Positions 16,949 to 17,165 of a stretch of DNA of 17,165 nucleotides are shown here, piece by piece (within the stretch, counting starts at the first letter, position 1; each line of letters begins with the position of its first letter). Where the stretch lies: NCBI GenBank assembly GCA_020741375.1, contig DYZF01000064.1:1-17165 (forward strand). The letters are read 5' to 3'. The position numbers were made by a program, and so were the translations under genes. Under the pieces are notes generated by a model. That model did not search any database. It worked only from the letters and a program-made list of their open reading frames with translations, and was not told the origin of the DNA. Source of the DNA: Tessaracoccus flavescens (lineage in GTDB: Bacteria; Actinomycetota; Actinomycetes; Propionibacteriales; Propionibacteriaceae).

Positions 16949-17165
16949 GCGACGCTCGCTGTGATGAGTTCAACTGCCGGGATGTCGGCCGGCGCCCACT
17001 CGAGGGATGCGAGGTTCGCCGTCGGCACCCATGCCAACTCCTCGTGCTCGGTGGCCGTTGGATCGCCGTCGGCCAAGGTGCACCAGAAAGTGGTCAGGGT
17101 GATACGGGCGAAGCTGTAGTCGTGAGTGGTGGTGGTCACCTCGTCGGCCACCTCGATGCGGCAGC
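16945..17165 (-). CDS. NudG/MutT-like NUDIX nucleotide pyrophosphohydrolase, C-terminal part
   Basis: Only the last 72 or so residues are in the window; the frame stays open to the edge, so the GTG at 17151 is not the true start and the Nudix box lies outside. What can be seen is typical of the (deoxy)nucleoside triphosphate pyrophosphohydrolase group near NudG: strands EVTTTTHDYSFARITLTTF, the TEHEELAWVP segment, and the C-terminal LEWAPADIPAVELI, closely like the LAPADIP end of NudG. Such enzymes hydrolyse (often damaged or cytidine) nucleoside triphosphates to monophosphates. The stop overlaps the helicase start by four bases (GTGA), so the two are translationally coupled and probably work together. 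The promoter must lie beyond 17165. Confidence 0.8.
   Translation of the reverse strand, partial: CRIEVADEVTTTTHDYSFARITLTTFWCTLADGDPTATEHEELAWVPTANLASLEWAPADIPAVELITASVA

Overview
The window is GC-rich DNA (about two thirds G+C by eye, higher outside the right-hand end), densely coding, with several GTG starts and repeated ATGA/GTGA stop-start overlaps. This points to a high-GC actinobacterium. The protein families (Ig/Fn3 giant protein + MoxR + DUF58 + transglutaminase-like protein, Dcd of the 190-residue actinobacterial type) fit Propionibacteriaceae or a related order, but the genus cannot be fixed from the sequence.

Region 1 (1-10497, + strand) is one long envelope-associated gene cluster. 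It holds the 3' 4.65 kb of a giant extracytoplasmic Ig-like/fibronectin-III protein, a MoxR AAA+ ATPase, a DUF58 membrane protein, a polytopic transglutaminase-like (TgpA-type) protein, and a membrane RDD protein fused to a C-terminal FHA domain. The middle three genes overlap or nearly touch, so they are probably translationally coupled. The order Fn3-AAA-DUF58-transglutaminase matches the kinase-linked cluster described in bifidobacteria. The FHA domain suggests that a Ser/Thr kinase also acts here, although none lies in the window. A notable point is that the transglutaminase-like protein contains no cysteine at all, so it cannot be a classical thiol enzyme.

Region 2 (10498-13956) is mostly housekeeping or transport: dcd (dCTP deaminase, with a likely leaderless promoter), a convergent YczE/DUF6198-like integral membrane protein, and a divergent fused ABC exporter. 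The 272-bp divergent intergenic region carries two unrelated dyad-symmetric elements that look like regulator binding sites.

Region 3 (13957-17165, - strand) is a two-gene unit with visibly lower GC: a 5'-truncated (by the window edge) NudG/MutT-like NUDIX hydrolase whose stop overlaps the GTG start of a 984-residue PLD nuclease-SF2 helicase-DUF3427 protein. This looks like an accessory nucleic-acid processing or defence-type module and is, with the cysteine-free transglutaminase-like protein, the part most worth a second look. No rRNA, tRNA, CRISPR array or insertion sequence was seen.
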